Notes: generated by a model not told the origin, from the sequence alone. A stretch of 64,000 nt of DNA from Amaurobius ferox (GCA_951213105.1 OX578140.1:119829653-119893652); one strand, 5' to 3'. Shown: positions 1 to 11,472, counted from the stretch's first letter. A program made the numbers and translations.

Positions 1-3
1 CTA

Positions 4-79
4 CACACTCCGTAACACTTTGTTGCTCTAAGTCCTCTGGACGAGCCGGACGGCCTGGGGCTTTCACACTCCGTAACAC
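4..79 (+). repeat. 46-bp SINE-tail insertion with 15-bp target-site duplication
   Basis: The 15-bp word CACACTCCGTAACAC occurs at 4-18 and again at 65-79, bracketing a 46-bp insert (19-64). The insert contains GGACGAGCCGGACGGCCTGGGG, which matches the 3' half of the stem-loop that ends the SINE at 22602-22988 (GGTCGGACGGTCTGGG) and the short units at 37734-38610. I read it as a 5'-truncated retroposed SINE tail on the plus strand. The exact duplication argues for a recent single insertion. Confidence 0.75.
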
Positions 80-129
80 GAATTGTTTAAAACTATAATG
101 CAGGATTTTAAGTTGAAAGTTTGCTGCTT

Positions 130-795
130 CAAGTTGATTCAGGGTTAACCAAAAAAATCGGCTCAAATAACGGGCGGAAGCCAGACATTGTTTTGATTGT
201 GCAGTGGGTCAAGGACGCTTGGGACAGGGATGCAATACCTGTGGGAAATGGTCACGAAATCGTTCAAGAAATGTTACTTTAGTAATTGATGGCATAGATG
301 ATGATGGGATTTTTATAAATGACGACAGTGATTCTTATGGCAGGGGCATAGATGGGATTGCTGATATTTACATGACGTGCCAATGGCTTTTAAAACTATT
401 TGACATATGACACACGTCACCTATTTTTGACCTATGACTATGTCACCTATGACACACGAGCGTTGTCTCATGTCCGTTTTGAGACCATTACGTGCTGGGG
501 GTAAAAGAATGCCTGGAGCTTGTCACACATCACATGAGAACGAGCATCCCAAAACGGACTGGAGACAGCATTTGTATGTCATAAGCCTACTTGAAATCCG
601 ACTTTAAAGGGTTCCTATAAGTTTTGATTATGAAAATTAAATTATATATATAATTCTTTTTCGGTTTTAAGTGTTTTTGAATAATTTATTGAAAAATTTT
701 TTTTCTGTTTTTCGGATCGACTTTTAAGAGAGTTTTGGATTTTTTCTTTGAAAGTAGGGGGGGTCGACTTATACGCAAGTATATATGGTACTTCT
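130..795 (+). mobile_element. 3' remnant of a pogo/Tigger-type DNA transposon
   Basis: Plus-strand reading around 190-330 gives pieces such as VQWVKDAWD, EMVTKSFKKC and DGIDDDGIF, which resemble the C-terminal region of pogo/Tigger (jerky-like) transposases. The pieces lie in different frames and are interrupted by stops, so no gene survives. The AT-rich stretch after them ends near 770-795 with GGGGTCGACTTATACGC, the kind of terminal sequence seen in Tigger-like elements. The 5' part is absent or lies left of the window. The protein match is from memory of the family, so confidence is moderate. Confidence 0.5.
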
Positions 796-2069
796 TTAAT
801 TCAATGATAACACAAATCATCAGTACATTACTTTTTTAATAATTTTCCAAAAAAATTACCAAATGTAGTTAGAAGAGAAAATTAGAAGTTAAGTTAGAAG
901 TTAAGTAGCTTTGTTTTCATAGAGGGTTAAATAATGCATTTTGATGCTAATCACTTTGTAAGATCGGATTGTGGTAAGTTTTGCTGATGCAGCATTTTAA
1001 AAATGAATTACGTGTAAAGTGCAATTTTGAGTGATTCTTTTGTAAAATTGGGAAAATTCATGATATTATGTTAGATCCAAATTAAAGCTCATTGGCAAGG
1101 GCATTCTTAGATCTTTCCTATGGTGTTAAGTTTGAAACTGTGCAATAATATTTTCAATTGCTAAGAAACCAATATATGTATATATTTTTAATTGCTTAAC
1201 ATTATGCTTCAACAGTACTGAATTTTGTGGCTGTGAATTGTTTAGATTTTTTGCTATGTGTGATACACATGCAAACAGACATCTTTTTTAACACTTTACA
1301 ACAAAGTTGAAAAGTGTTTATGACTTTGTTCATTCATTCATTCTGTCTGTCTGTCTGTTAGCACGATAACTGCCGTAAAAATGACTTAACCAAAGTGAAA
1401 TTTTAGTATGTTGTTCAGACGGTCTGTAGGACCTATGGGAATATAAATGAATAATATTACCCAATTAGTTTTGGATTGAACCCGGGTTGAAAAAATGAAA
1501 TACATTGAGCCCTATGGGACCTAATTTTTTAAACATTTTTTAAGCGGATTTAAAATTCACAAATTGCTTCGAAAATTTTAGGTAATATTTCAAATTGTTC
1601 CATAAAATATATAAAAAAAAATTCAGCGAAATATATTCAGTAGTTTTTTAAATAAAAATTAAAATAATAATAACACCTCTTATATGAAGCGATCACGTAA
1701 CCATGATATGAAACGATCACGTGACCTACTTCAAAATGATATATGGCATCCATCTTGTCTCAAAATCATGATTTTTAAAGCTCTTTTTAATTCATATTGA
1801 GTGTTGTATACATTCTAAAACCACGTTATTTCTGCTTAAATTCTGTTCATCTACATACTGAAACAACACAATTACAATATATTTGAGTTTAAATGCTCAT
1901 CCAAATTTGATTATTTCTACAAGAAAGCCTATTTTTCACCTATGTAAAATGTAAACAGCAAAATATGTAGAATTAGTTGTATTAGAATTGCGGTATTTCT
2001 TTAGCACAAAATCAATTAGTCCATGGAGTCTGCGTAGCTGATATGAATAAAATATTCATTGATTTTACA

Positions 2070-2545
2070 AAGAGAAGTTCGATTTTTTTCGATGAAGTTT
2101 TACGCATAAAGTTTAATTACTTGTAGCTCCATGGTCTTAATTTTTAAATAAAATAAATTATTATAGTATTGTGATGAATGATATGAATGGGAAATTATTT
2201 ATGAATGAAATTCTGCTTTTATAGAGAGAGCCAGGCGTGTTATTTTTTCTATGACGTCATTTGAATGAATTTCAGTTGTTTTCGATGAAGTTTTCAAATA
2301 TAATAAATTGTTGTAGTGTTATGATAATTCTAAAATTATTACCCAGGAATGTATTACATTTTAGAGATGTTTAAACCAGGCAGTTTATATTTCAATGCCG
2401 TCATTTGAATGAAGTTCATTTTTTTCGATGAGGGTTTAAGTTTTCGTTTTCAAATATAATAAATTAATGTAATATTGTGATAAGTTTTAAAATATTACCG
2501 AGGAATGTATTGCATTTTAAACATGCTTAAATAAAATTACATTGA
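2070..2545. repeat. Diverged tandem repeat, unit about 150-160 bp
   Basis: The motif TTTTCGATGAAG recurs near 2087, 2280 and 2425 (there as TTTTCGATGAGG). The following AAATATAATAAATT...AGGAATGTATT block is repeated about 158 bp apart (near 2293 and 2452). Roughly three imperfect copies are visible. No coding potential is seen. Confidence 0.6.
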
Positions 2546-3344
2546 AGTTGGAAAGTGTTTCATAATCAATGCCTTAAGCATGATTGATCTTTCTTGTTTA
2601 TTATTATAGAAGGATATGTCTACCTTGGCATTGTTATGAAATGCATAACATCTGTTTATTACATAATTCCTTCTAAATTTCTTTTTATTAAACGCTTTTT
2701 CAAAAATCCATTTTGTTCTATTACATTCGGCAAATTCTAATTTTGTTTCGATTCTAAAATCTGTTCCTAAATATTATTCCAAATTCATGAAGCACCAATT
2801 GTGTTATTTCGAATTGTTGGAGTCTCCCTGTCTGTATCAATAACCCTTGGCATTATGATACAGTTCTGGCGCTTCGTACGTTTACCCGGATGCACATTTC
2901 ATATTGAAATGTATTGGAACTATTAAGAATAAGGTAAGAATAACTTAATTAAGAATAAGGTAATTTGTTTTTACTTGGCGATGTAATCTTAAAGCAGGAG
3001 GACTCATTCTTGAGTCAGGGCATAGAACAGAATGTTATTCTTAAAAGGATATAAATTATATTAATTTTTTAATGAAGTAAATTGTTTAAGTCACGCTTTT
3101 AATGTAACTTCAAAGAGTCACGAGGTTTTTCATCATATATTGATTATTCCGAGATGCCAAACTGACGCACATCAATTTAGGTCTGTCGATGTACTCAACG
3201 AATTTTGCTTTATATGTTAAAAATCTATGTTCATCTTTCGAGTATCATCGTTAATAATTTTGATGTCCAGTATTCCTTGCTGTGTATTATTTGAAGCATG
3301 ATAATTTCTCATCTAATAAAGAAAACGTAAAGTTAAATTATTTG

Positions 3345-3545
3345 AGTTCCATCATTCATCTCTTCTGCCAACACGCCATCCATCTCTCGCCATCTCAACA
3401 TGGATCTTCTGTGTCTTCGACGATTCCAGTGAGGAACTGCCTGCAGCGATCGCACTCTACCACACTCCATTTCATCCACTTCATTCCCACTAATCATTTT
3501 ACGATCATTGCCGTATATTGTGCCACTCCAGGTGCGATATAACAG
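3345..3545. other. GC-richer island, open in more than one frame, unassigned
   Basis: About 200 bp stand out from the AT-rich surroundings. An open plus-strand frame runs over 3282-3542, another plus frame is open to about 3488, and a minus-strand frame is open through most of it. There is no recognisable domain. An exon of FANCA was considered, but none of the frames resembles the part of that protein expected before the exon at 3786. It may be a fragment of a mobile element. Confidence 0.3.
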
Positions 3546-3785
3546 TATTGTAGGATATGAAAAAAGTCAAATCTATATTCTTGCTCTAGATATTTCGTTT
3601 TATTTGAATTAGAAATTATTTGTATTGTTTCTGCTTAGGAGGTGCAGAAACTAAATAGTTTGAGTGAAAGTTAGTGATTATTTTTATGCATTTGTGTATC
3701 AATTATTGCATTCTTTCCCTATATTCAAGCATACACCCCATGAACTTTTATGTATTTATAATCTTTTATTTTATTGTATTTACAG

Positions 3786-3874
3786 CCTCAATCAAAACCA
3801 GAAGAAACTGTTAATAAAATTTTGTCTGTATTTGAGTATTTGGGTAAAATCCCACCGGTAATTATGGAAGCAAG
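3786..3874 (+). CDS. FANCA: FANCA-like gene, exon A (first exon visible in the window)
   Basis: Preceded by the acceptor TGTATTTACAG and followed by the donor AAG|GTACTA. The 89-bp exon starts in phase 0 and ends in phase 2. It encodes PQSKPEETVNKILSVFEYLG, then KIPPVIMEA. Joined in phase with the next four exons it gives a continuous peptide containing VIMEAS, FLPALLIPRV and KIPSNLLQKY. I recognise this as the middle of FANCA: the vertebrate protein has VMEAS, FLPALLTPRVLPKVPD and KIPPSLY in the same order and spacing, as I remember it. FANCA is the central scaffold of the nuclear Fanconi anaemia core complex, which ubiquitinates FANCI-FANCD2 during interstrand-crosslink repair. Upstream exons lie left of the window or were not found. 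The identification rests on memory of the family. Confidence 0.8.
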
Positions 3875-3962
3875 GTACTAAAACTCTACTAATATTTAAA
3901 ATTCTTTTATTGATTATTATACTTATATTTATTTATTGTATTAATTTACAATATTTTTTTAG

Positions 3963-4023
3963 CCTTCTTCAGAAGCACAAGTATCTGAATGAATTTCTCC
4001 CAGCGCTTTTGATTCCAAGAGTG
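3963..4023 (+). CDS. FANCA: FANCA-like gene, exon B
   Basis: A 61-bp exon between the acceptor TATTTTTTTAG and the donor GTG|GTAATG. It completes a split Ser codon with one base and then reads LLQKHKYLNEFLPALLIPRV, ending in phase 0. The other two frames contain stops, which supports the phase. The 88-bp intron before it is short and ordinary, whereas the intron after it runs 27.9 kb to 31938. Confidence 0.8.
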
Positions 4024-5474
4024 GTAATGTCTTATATTGTATTTACATTTTGTTTGATGAAATGCTGAAATTATTAAATATTTTTTTCTAAATTTTAATG
4101 AGGTCAGATATAGATTCCATTTCCCATTCATTAGCAGTATTTAACAAATAGATAGAATTTTTACCATTAAGTTTCATTTCACTCTAGTAAGTAGTACAAA
4201 AATGCTAATTGCATTGATATAGCTAATTAAAAGTAAAATACTGCACATTATAAACTACTCACATCAGCTCAACAGCTCTGCTGAGAAGAAGGATGTTTTT
4301 TGCCTTTGAAACCAGTTGATCAGTTAATTTTTGTATATATGCTGTATTTTATGAAGATTTACTTTGTGTTACATAGACATAGTTTTAAATAGGAATGCGG
4401 TTTTAATGCAGACATATATAGTTTAAAGAGGAATGGCATTGATTTAAAGATATGAACTTATTATAAATTTTTGTTATAATTGGATACATTGATTTAGCAA
4501 AATTTTAACTTGTGACAATTACTGCACATCATATTCAAGTAAGACTATACTTATGGTAACCATATGCTTATTATTATAACGGACTGGCCTTTATTTTAAG
4601 GTGCAATCCTTTAGATGTATTTTTGTTTCAAAACTGTTAGAAAGTTTTTATATTTACATTATTTTATTTTTATTTTATAATTCTCCGAAATATATCAAAC
4701 CAACAAGCACAATAAAAATTATTACTATTTTCTTTCCATTTCATTTAGTCTGTGGTCATTTCACTGCTATTTAGTTTCTAAATATATCATACTTGTAAGA
4801 TTTACAAACCACTTACCTTGGCTTGCTTAAATTCTCAAAGGAAAACAACACAAGTTACACAAAAATAAATACTAGGCAAAAGGCTAACAATTTTTATTAA
4901 AATAATAGAAAGAGTAGAAAACCCATTTTTAAAACTTTAGTTATAGTCTGATAATTATTTTTCAAAATTTCTTTAAACACTTTTCTAAGTTTATTAATTA
5001 TTTAAACCCCATGTACAAGATCTCCACTGGTCTGAAGACCAGAGTTTGGTTTGCTGAGAGCTGTCTACCAAAATAAAGAAATTTTAAATTTAAAGAAAAA
5101 CAAACTAAAATTTCAACACCTTTTAATAAAACACCTCAAAACTTTAAATATAAATATTATGAGAATATAAACTCATAAAAATAATGACTTGTAAACATTA
5201 ATCAATTTTAAAATTCAGATAATTAAAAAAAACAAAAAACATGGATTCACATTTGGTTGTAAACTCTGTAAACACCGATCTTGTAAATACAGTTGTATGA
5301 GGAATGTGTATATGAATAAAAATTTCAATTTGCATTTGCATTTTTAGGCACTGGTGAATTGGGAAATACTTCATTAAATGCAGTGAGCAGTGAGTTATCT
5401 TTCTCACCTTTTATTACCTTTTTCGAGGGCTAGTCACTTATTGTCACTTTTTTAGATTGTCACCATTTTGTAGA
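4024..5474. other. Intronic AT-rich sequence, nothing recognised
   Basis: This is the start of the 27.9-kb FANCA intron. I see no exon, TIR, SINE promoter or tandem structure. Short open frames on both strands look like chance. Confidence 0.5.
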
Positions 5475-6166
5475 TTAACCCTTTCGCGACGGCGGCATTC
5501 AGGAACTGTCGCGGCCCAAAGTACGAAGCACTTCGCTTCCGAACTGTTCCCAGGAGACTGCAATTTTTTTGCGCTAAGCCTATCTCTCGAAATAAATTCA
5601 CTGAAAATCACCTATTCAACACAGAAATCTACTATTTTTAGGAATAAAAGAAATATTAATTTTCTATTTGATGTATATTTTTCATACAAATCTGAATACA
5701 AAATACTCGTTAGTTGCTCCCATTCTTTTATCCGAAATAAACGAATAATTTCACTGCTTCTAAAACCCAAACAAAAAAAAATACTATCTTATATTCCTAT
5801 GATTCACCAACGAAATCATAAAGTTGAAATAAAAAAAAACCAAAACTCAATTATAAAATTGTTGATGCTGCGAGAATTGCTCTGTCTGTTTATATTACTA
5901 AATCATGTTTCACCACTCCAAATGGAGAAATAATTCAGTGGATCGTCCTTATGCCAAGGTCATGTATCTGCAAAATATGTTTTAGTTAGTTCCATGGACA
6001 TTTAACGCCATCTAGTAGACAAATTAAAACGTTCCATGTGAAAGCACGCATGTGTGCCACTCGCCGTTTACGGTAAAGTTTCCTCCGTCACGAGTGGGTA
6101 CCGTCCGTCCTTGAATGCAAGTTTGCAGCTGACACGCGGGCATGCCAATCGTCTCGAAAGGGTTAA
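5475..6166. mobile_element. piggyBac-type MITE, 684 bp, TTAA target duplication
   Basis: TTAA at 5475-5478 and 6163-6166 flanks an element that starts CCCTTTCGCGAC and ends GTCTCGAAAGGG. This is an inverted repeat of about 12 bp with one mismatch. TTAA duplication and CCC termini are the hallmark of the piggyBac superfamily. The 158-codon plus frame inside (5457-5933) starts outside the element and has no recognisable domain, so I treat it as chance. Confidence 0.7.
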
Positions 6167-6439
6167 TATATTCATAAAAATTTTAATACACAGCTTTTGC
6201 AGTTAACTAGTCATTTTGCTGACATATGTCAGTATTAAGATGCTAAAAACAACCAACCATGAAAGCAGAACTCAATTTCATAGTCACATCAGCTTAGACT
6301 GTTCACTAAATTCACAAAACCATTTCAAAGCCCAAAACCTCTGATACATAAGCTATATAGTGAAACTTCTCATGTGCTCCAAATTATAATGGGACACCTT
6401 TTGAAGACTTCTTTCTGTTTTAAAGGAAATAAGATGTCT

Positions 6440-7310
6440 TTCCATCAGCAAATCTTCTCCCATTGGAATCAGTTGTAGTTAGTGGAGAGGCTCAAGAAGA
6501 AATTGCCAAACTATCAGATGTAGACAGGGGACTATTTTTGTTCAAGGCTCAAAAGCATTTTATTGCTGCTAGTAAACATGTTATTGAAAAAACGTGCTTG
6601 TCAAATTTGTCAGTGAAATCATACAGATTTTATAATCCAAGTGAGGGGTAGAAACCAGAAATTGGAGATTTAAAGAGATTATCAGGAACATAAAAAGGCA
6701 TTATTTTATAAAAATAAGGCTTTTTTATGTTCTTGAAGATGTTCTGCTTGATGAATGAAAATTACTTGAATTGGAAAAAAAAATTGTTAGTGACTATATG
6801 AAGATTGATACCTATTACATCACCATATATCCAAGAAAGACACTTCTGGTGATTACATATTTTTAAATGTTGGGGAAAGTTGTCAAAGCAGCTGTCACCT
6901 TGTCCCCATGGCAATTCAATAGAGCAGTCAGTGTCAAAATGGGCTTTAACTGAAAGATACGACAGTAATGATAGAAATATATTTAAATGCAATTTTGACC
7001 ATAAAAGATGCTTTGAAAGAGTACTTAAACTCCCCTCATCTTGTGTCAATGACTGATACCTTAATTAAATATGGATTAAAAGCTCATCAAATATATGCAA
7101 CCTATATGAAAGAATGCAAAACCTAGAAGATAATTGAAGAGGAAAAGGAAAAAAATAAGAAAAACAGGAAGGCCATGGAAGAGGAATTGCAAAGAATTGA
7201 GGAATTGAAGAAACCTATAGAGGTTGAGTATTTTAAACTGAAGGGGGAAAAAAGTACATAATGAAGTCAAAGAAGCAGCTGAAAATTTGTTTGTAGAAGC
7301 CACCAATCGA
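6440..7310 (+). pseudogene. Decayed hAT-like transposase C-terminal region
   Basis: An open segment at 6463-6651 encodes SVVVSGEAQEEIAKLSDVDR and FKAQKHFIAASKHVIEKTCL. Further on, in changing frames, come VVKAAVTLSPWQFNRAVSVK and a charged run KIIEEEKEKNKKNRKAMEEE. The second piece looks like a broken form of the HGNA...ERGFS signature in the dimerisation region of hAT-related proteins, and the lysine/glutamate-rich tail is common in that group. Stops and frameshifts are frequent. The family assignment is tentative. Confidence 0.4.
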
Positions 7311-7596
7311 CTAGGATAGGCTGTAAAAAAAATAACTTAAAAGAAGTGAAACTTGCTCACAGTATGCTGATGGATTCTTCTTCGATGTAAAATTCTTTCT
7401 TCATTTAGGACTATCAAGACTATTAAAGAAATATAAAAACTATAGAAGATGAAAACATAGAAATGAGACTTGAAAAGTAAAAACCTGTGCTTGAAAAACA
7501 AAAATCAGCGTTGTTCCTTTTTTTCTTTCCAAAAAAATTAAATTACATGATAGTGAATATAAAAAGGAACACAAACCAACCAAAGGTAAAAACTAA

Positions 7597-7775
7597 ACAA
7601 AGCTAAATGGTAGACGGTAAAAAATAACCAAAGCTAAATGGTAGACGGTAAAAAATAACCAAAGCTAAATGGTAGAAGATAAAAAATAACCAAAGCTAAA
7701 TGGTAGAAGGTAAAATCAACCAAAGTCAAGCAAAATCAACCAAAGTCAAGCAAAATCAACCAAAGTCAAGCAAAA
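7597..7775. repeat. Two adjoining minisatellites (31-bp and 20-bp units)
   Basis: About four copies of a 31-bp unit containing CCAAAGCTAAATGGTAGA run directly into three copies of a 20-bp unit AAAATCAACCAAAGTCAAGC. The units share the word AACCAAAG, so the second array probably arose from the first. Confidence 0.8.
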
Positions 7776-8100
7776 TTGTAAATGAAAGTTAAAATAAGGG
7801 CCATACCCCATTCAGGACCTTATCTGGTTGTAATATGCCCATTTTGGTGGAGATTAAAAAAAAATATTTTTTATTTTTTCACCATAAACCTACATTCTAT
7901 TGATGCACCGTACCTACTTTATAAGATTTTAACACTAGAACTACCAGATCCATCATTTTGATAGAATTAGATGTTTTGTTTTAAAATCACTAAAATACTA
8001 AAGAAACCTTTGTGTGAATTTATGATGGCTTTTATTTATATAGAAATATGAGTCTTTGCATACATTCAGATTTTATTATATATAGTATACAGTTATTATA

Positions 8101-10529
8101 TACAGTGAAACTTCTCTAAGGGGACCATCATAGGTTCTTCTAGAAAAGTGGCCATTTTGAGGGGTAGCCACGGAATAGGGGTGCTTATATAAAACTTTTA
8201 AAAATTGCAAAGTTAAATATTTAACTAAATATCTTCATATCTCCAATACATTAAAAACGAAATATGTATATTAAGAAATATTAAAAATTTCTATGCATCT
8301 TTCATCATCCTACGAACAACAAAAAATTAAAAATTATTTATTTAAAACTTATAGCCTACATATTTTAATACTACTAATACATCATTTGAAGTATTCATTG
8401 ATTGTCTTTTGCTTTAATACAGATACTTTTTTCTTTACTAATTCATTTTCTACGTTATGTAAAAGTCTCTGAAGTAGCTCTGTATTGTAAGAGCTGGATG
8501 CACCATCCATGTTCGAAAATAAATATTTCATCCTATTTAGTGCGCAGTACCCTTCTTTCAATGACATAGTGTCAATTAATTCATCTGATTCATCCAATGA
8601 AACACATTCTGGACTGGAATATAGTCCTATAACAATGAAAATCTTTTTTAATACATATTTCAACGTATGCAGCTACGCACATTTAGCAATTTAGCCCCAC
8701 CCCTAAATTGAAAAAGTTCTTCCCGGGCATCAATAAATAAAAAAAACTTACCTAGATTCTGCTGCAAACGATTCTCCCATCCATCATCTAAATCTTCATA
8801 GCATGGTGGTGCACTGAGTATAGCATCACTCATATCTATTTTGCAGGCATCTGCTAACATCTCCACTTCCTCCTTTGTGGTATGGGTTTCATCGTTGCAT
8901 AGTATCAGCTCAACATAATCTTCATCTTGAAGTGCACCACTGGAAGCAAAACATTTTTCGACGGTTGAAGCTTTCAATTCCTTCCAATCCAGTTTTGAAA
9001 CAAGAAAACGTAGCACTCTTCTGCGGTATAAAAGTTTAAATGTTTGGATGATGCTTTGGTCAAGTGGCTGCAACTTGGAGGTCGTATTTAGTGGCAGGAA
9101 GCACAGTTTCACATTTGAGAACTGTTGGGTTTTTGATACGTGGCAAGGGGCGTTATCCAAGATCAACAAAACATTTTGCTTTTGTCATCGCATTTTTTTT
9201 ATTGAAATTGTCTAGCCAGTTTTAAAAAATGCTAGATGTCATCCATGCTTTAGTGTTATATTCCCACTGGATTCCAAGATTTGGTACGTTCCTGTTTTTG
9301 AAGCACCTTGGTCGTTTTGATTTACCAATGATTAAAAGTGGTTCTTTTTCCCCTGTCATGCTGCAGCAGAACATCAAAGTGAGTCTATCTTTGGCTAATT
9401 TTCTTCCTCGATGGTCTTTGTTTTTAAATGACAAGGGCTTTTTTGGTAGCAATTGAAAAAAAGTCCACTTTCATCCATATTTAAATGTTATCCAGGGAAT
9501 ATTTTTTTATAATTGAAGCCAATCTTGGTTTCCACTCTTCCAAAGCTGTATTGTCAACATCACCACTTTAGCCATTTATAACCTTGAAGGCAATATTGTT
9601 TCGCGAACTAAACCTATCCAGCCAGCCATTACATGCACAGAATTCATTCACGCCCAATTTCTTTGAAATTTCCAAAGCCTTTTCTTTTATCATTGGACCA
9701 CTTACAGGAAGACCTTTAGCTCTTACACCCTTAAACCACTCTTCATGGTATTTTTCTTCTCATTTCCATTTCAAACCGGCACTCTGATTTTCTTCCCATG
9801 TTTTTAATAAAATTTCAGCATTTGTTAAAACCTGATATATCTATGTTTTTCCACAAGCATATTTTTCTGCGAGTTTCCTAGATGATAAGCTACCTTGCCT
9901 GTGATCTTTTATAACAGAAATTCTTTCTTCCAACGATAGAACATTTAGTTGGTATTTTTTACTTTCCATATCTGTAATACAGTAGACAGAGTACAGTACC
10001 GGCACTAATAACGTTTACTGTGCCATCAAAAACAAATGCTAAAACTAACTAAAAAGTGGATAACATCACAAAGCCAAAGCAGTCACGTGACAGCTTTTCA
10101 AGTGAAAGCCAGCTGTGTTGGAGTGAGAAAAAGGAACAAAACAACAAAATTGTGGGTGTTAGCTGCGAGAAGGTTAAGCTGTAATGGGGACAAAAGTAGC
10201 ACCTGCTCACCCTTCTGGTCATCAGGTGAAGAAGCTGTCAATCAAACTTGGAGGAGGGAAAATATCTTTGTAATGTGGTAAGGGGTGGGGGGAAAAATTT
10301 TGTTTTTCTGGTGATAAATATGTGACACAGTCTAGGGCACTCATTAACAAAACTGGCTTCCTAAGAGGGGTCGGCTATTATATTTTTGAGGCTATGGTGC
10401 TGTCTGTTGGCTGGGGGTGAAGGATGGCCGCCGAATAGGGTCAATGTTTGTTATTCCTAGGTTCTTTTGATTGGTACTTGAAATTTTTGCCCATTTTAAG
10501 GAGTGGCCATTTAGAGAAGTTTCACTGTA
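8101..10529 (-). mobile_element. Tigger (pogo-superfamily) DNA transposon, complete by its ends
   Basis: The element runs 8103-10527 between TA target sites. It starts CAGTGAAACTTCTCTAA and ends with the exact inverse TTAGAGAAGTTTCACTG. A related stretch just inside (AGTGGCCATTTTGAGG on the left, AAGGAGTGGCCATTTAG on the right) extends the similarity. The 2.4-kb length and a single minus-strand transposase fit autonomous Tigger elements. It sits inside the piggyBac at 7933-11263 and is therefore younger than it. Confidence 0.85.
8382..9969 (-). pseudogene. Tigger transposase, frameshifted, with a 125-bp intron
   Basis: From an ATG at 9969 the minus strand reads a helix-turn-helix region (SLEERISVIKDHRQGSLSSR, KLAEKYACGKT). 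A DDE domain follows: first Asp in MDESGLFF (about 9470), second in ILDNAPCH (about 9160), third in QPLDQSII (about 9050). The tail ends KQKTINEYFK at 8385. The frame is broken by several stops and indels, including a lost base in the T run of the MDESGLFF coding sequence (about 9456-9463). Near the 3' end a GTAAGT donor (8751) and a TTATAG acceptor (8627) bound a 125-bp intron; splicing joins RLQQNL to GLYSSPE in frame. The protein would catalyse TA-targeted cut-and-paste transposition but is inactive as it stands. Confidence 0.8.
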
Positions 10530-11001
10530 TATAGTATACCTAGATATACCACAACCCATCAAAATGATGGAATAATTCATGTACGTAAATTAATAAAAAT
10601 AAGAATCATATTCACAATTAGTTTTCTTGAAATGTTTCTCAGAAATATAACATTGTATAGTTCTGAGAAACTGTGCGAGCCAACACATAACAGCACAACA
10701 CGCAACCTGACAATCTATCTAACTATCGCACTCTATGATTATTCCCTCAGTTTTTCAATGTATTTCAGTAAACAATGTGGAAATATAAAACAAATAAGTT
10801 TGATGAGAAAGATTGTGAGTTTTTAGTTGGACAAATCTTCATTACGTGAGTGCAGTAAGTGATACATGTGTCTTCACGTGATAAGTATCTATGTTACATT
10901 AGCTGAACATTGCTTTTTCAATTGCAATTGGTAAATTGAAGATTATTTTAGTGTTGTTGAAATGTTGAGTGTACAGCAGATTTTTATTTTTTCATCCTAG
11001 C

Positions 11002-11116
11002 ACCTCATCGATCCAAGTCTATTTGTTTTGGGTGTAAAAAATGTCTTTGTGGAAAATGCACATTCGAGATTCAATCAATTTGCAAGAAATGTGGTGTTTC
11101 ATCAAAAGAGAATTAA
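11002..11116 (+). pseudogene. piggyBac transposase C-terminal cysteine-rich tail
   Basis: The plus-strand frame reads SKSICFGCKKCLCGKCT, then SICKKCGVSSKEN and a stop at 11114-11116. The spacing C-x2-C-x2-C-x-C-x2-C...C-x2-C resembles the C-terminal zinc-binding domain that helps piggyBac transposases bind their ends. It lies about 150 bp from the right TIR, where that domain is expected. The catalytic core is missing. Confidence 0.5.
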
Positions 11117-11388
11117 AATAAATTTTGCCATGTATGGTTACCTATATGTACACATGCATATAATATATCTATATCTTATGACCAGTAAGATATTTTTCTT
11201 TAACCCATCAAATTGACGGATTTTGTAGAATTAGGTATATGCAAAATGCTGGTAGTTCTAGTGTTAAAAATTGAATTATAATTAAAATTTGTATGTAACA
11301 ATTCCAATTAACAAATGCACTGTGCCTAAATTAAAGTTAAATTGCAGTAATATGAAGCAAATAATCATAGGAAGAAGTCACATTTTTT

Positions 11389-11472
11389 ACATTTGCTAGT
11401 GCCGGCCACCCAAACAGCTGCTACAAACCCTAGGGTCAGTCGAGTGGTCTGAGCTTGCAACACTTGCTAGTG
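11389..11472 (+). repeat. 58-bp SINE-tail insertion with 13-bp target-site duplication
   Basis: ACATTTGCTAGTG (11389-11401) and ACACTTGCTAGTG (11460-11472) differ at one base and bracket a 58-bp insert. The insert begins CCGGCCACCC and ends GAGTGGTCTGAGCTTGCA. The ends form the same stem as the SINE tail at 22922-22974 but with different paired bases (GGCCAC with GTGG). Confidence 0.65.

Larger units (their letters stand above)
796..3785. other. AT-rich non-coding stretch upstream of the first FANCA exon seen
   Basis: No convincing exon was found here. It contains a TCTGTCTGTCTGT-rich degenerate repeat at about 1310-1480, a diverged tandem repeat at 2070-2545 and a GC-richer island at 3345-3545. 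Because the exon at 3786 starts with a splice acceptor, at least the right part of this stretch should be intron. Confidence 0.5.
7929..11267. mobile_element. piggyBac element with a Tigger nested inside
   Basis: TTAA at 7929-7932 is followed by CACTAGAACTACCA. At the other end TGGTAGTTCTAGTG is followed by TTAA at 11264-11267. The 14-bp terminal inverted repeats are perfect, as expected for a piggyBac-superfamily element (7933-11263). The interior is split by a complete-ended Tigger at 8103-10527, so the piggyBac itself is only about 900 bp and largely deleted. A cysteine-rich coding remnant survives near its right end. Short words related to CATCAAAATGATGG recur beneath both ends. Confidence 0.75.

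Noticed and set aside
3345..3545. An upstream FANCA exon
   Set aside because: None of the open frames resembles the FANCA region expected before the exon at 3786, and no clear donor/acceptor pair with a matching phase was found.
5457..5933. 158-codon open frame on the plus strand
   Set aside because: It begins outside and runs through the piggyBac-type MITE (5479-6162), is lysine- and isoleucine-rich as expected for AT-rich DNA, and has no recognisable domain.
7597..7775. A CRISPR-like array
   Set aside because: The units are directly adjacent with no unique spacers, and the genome is eukaryotic; it is a minisatellite.
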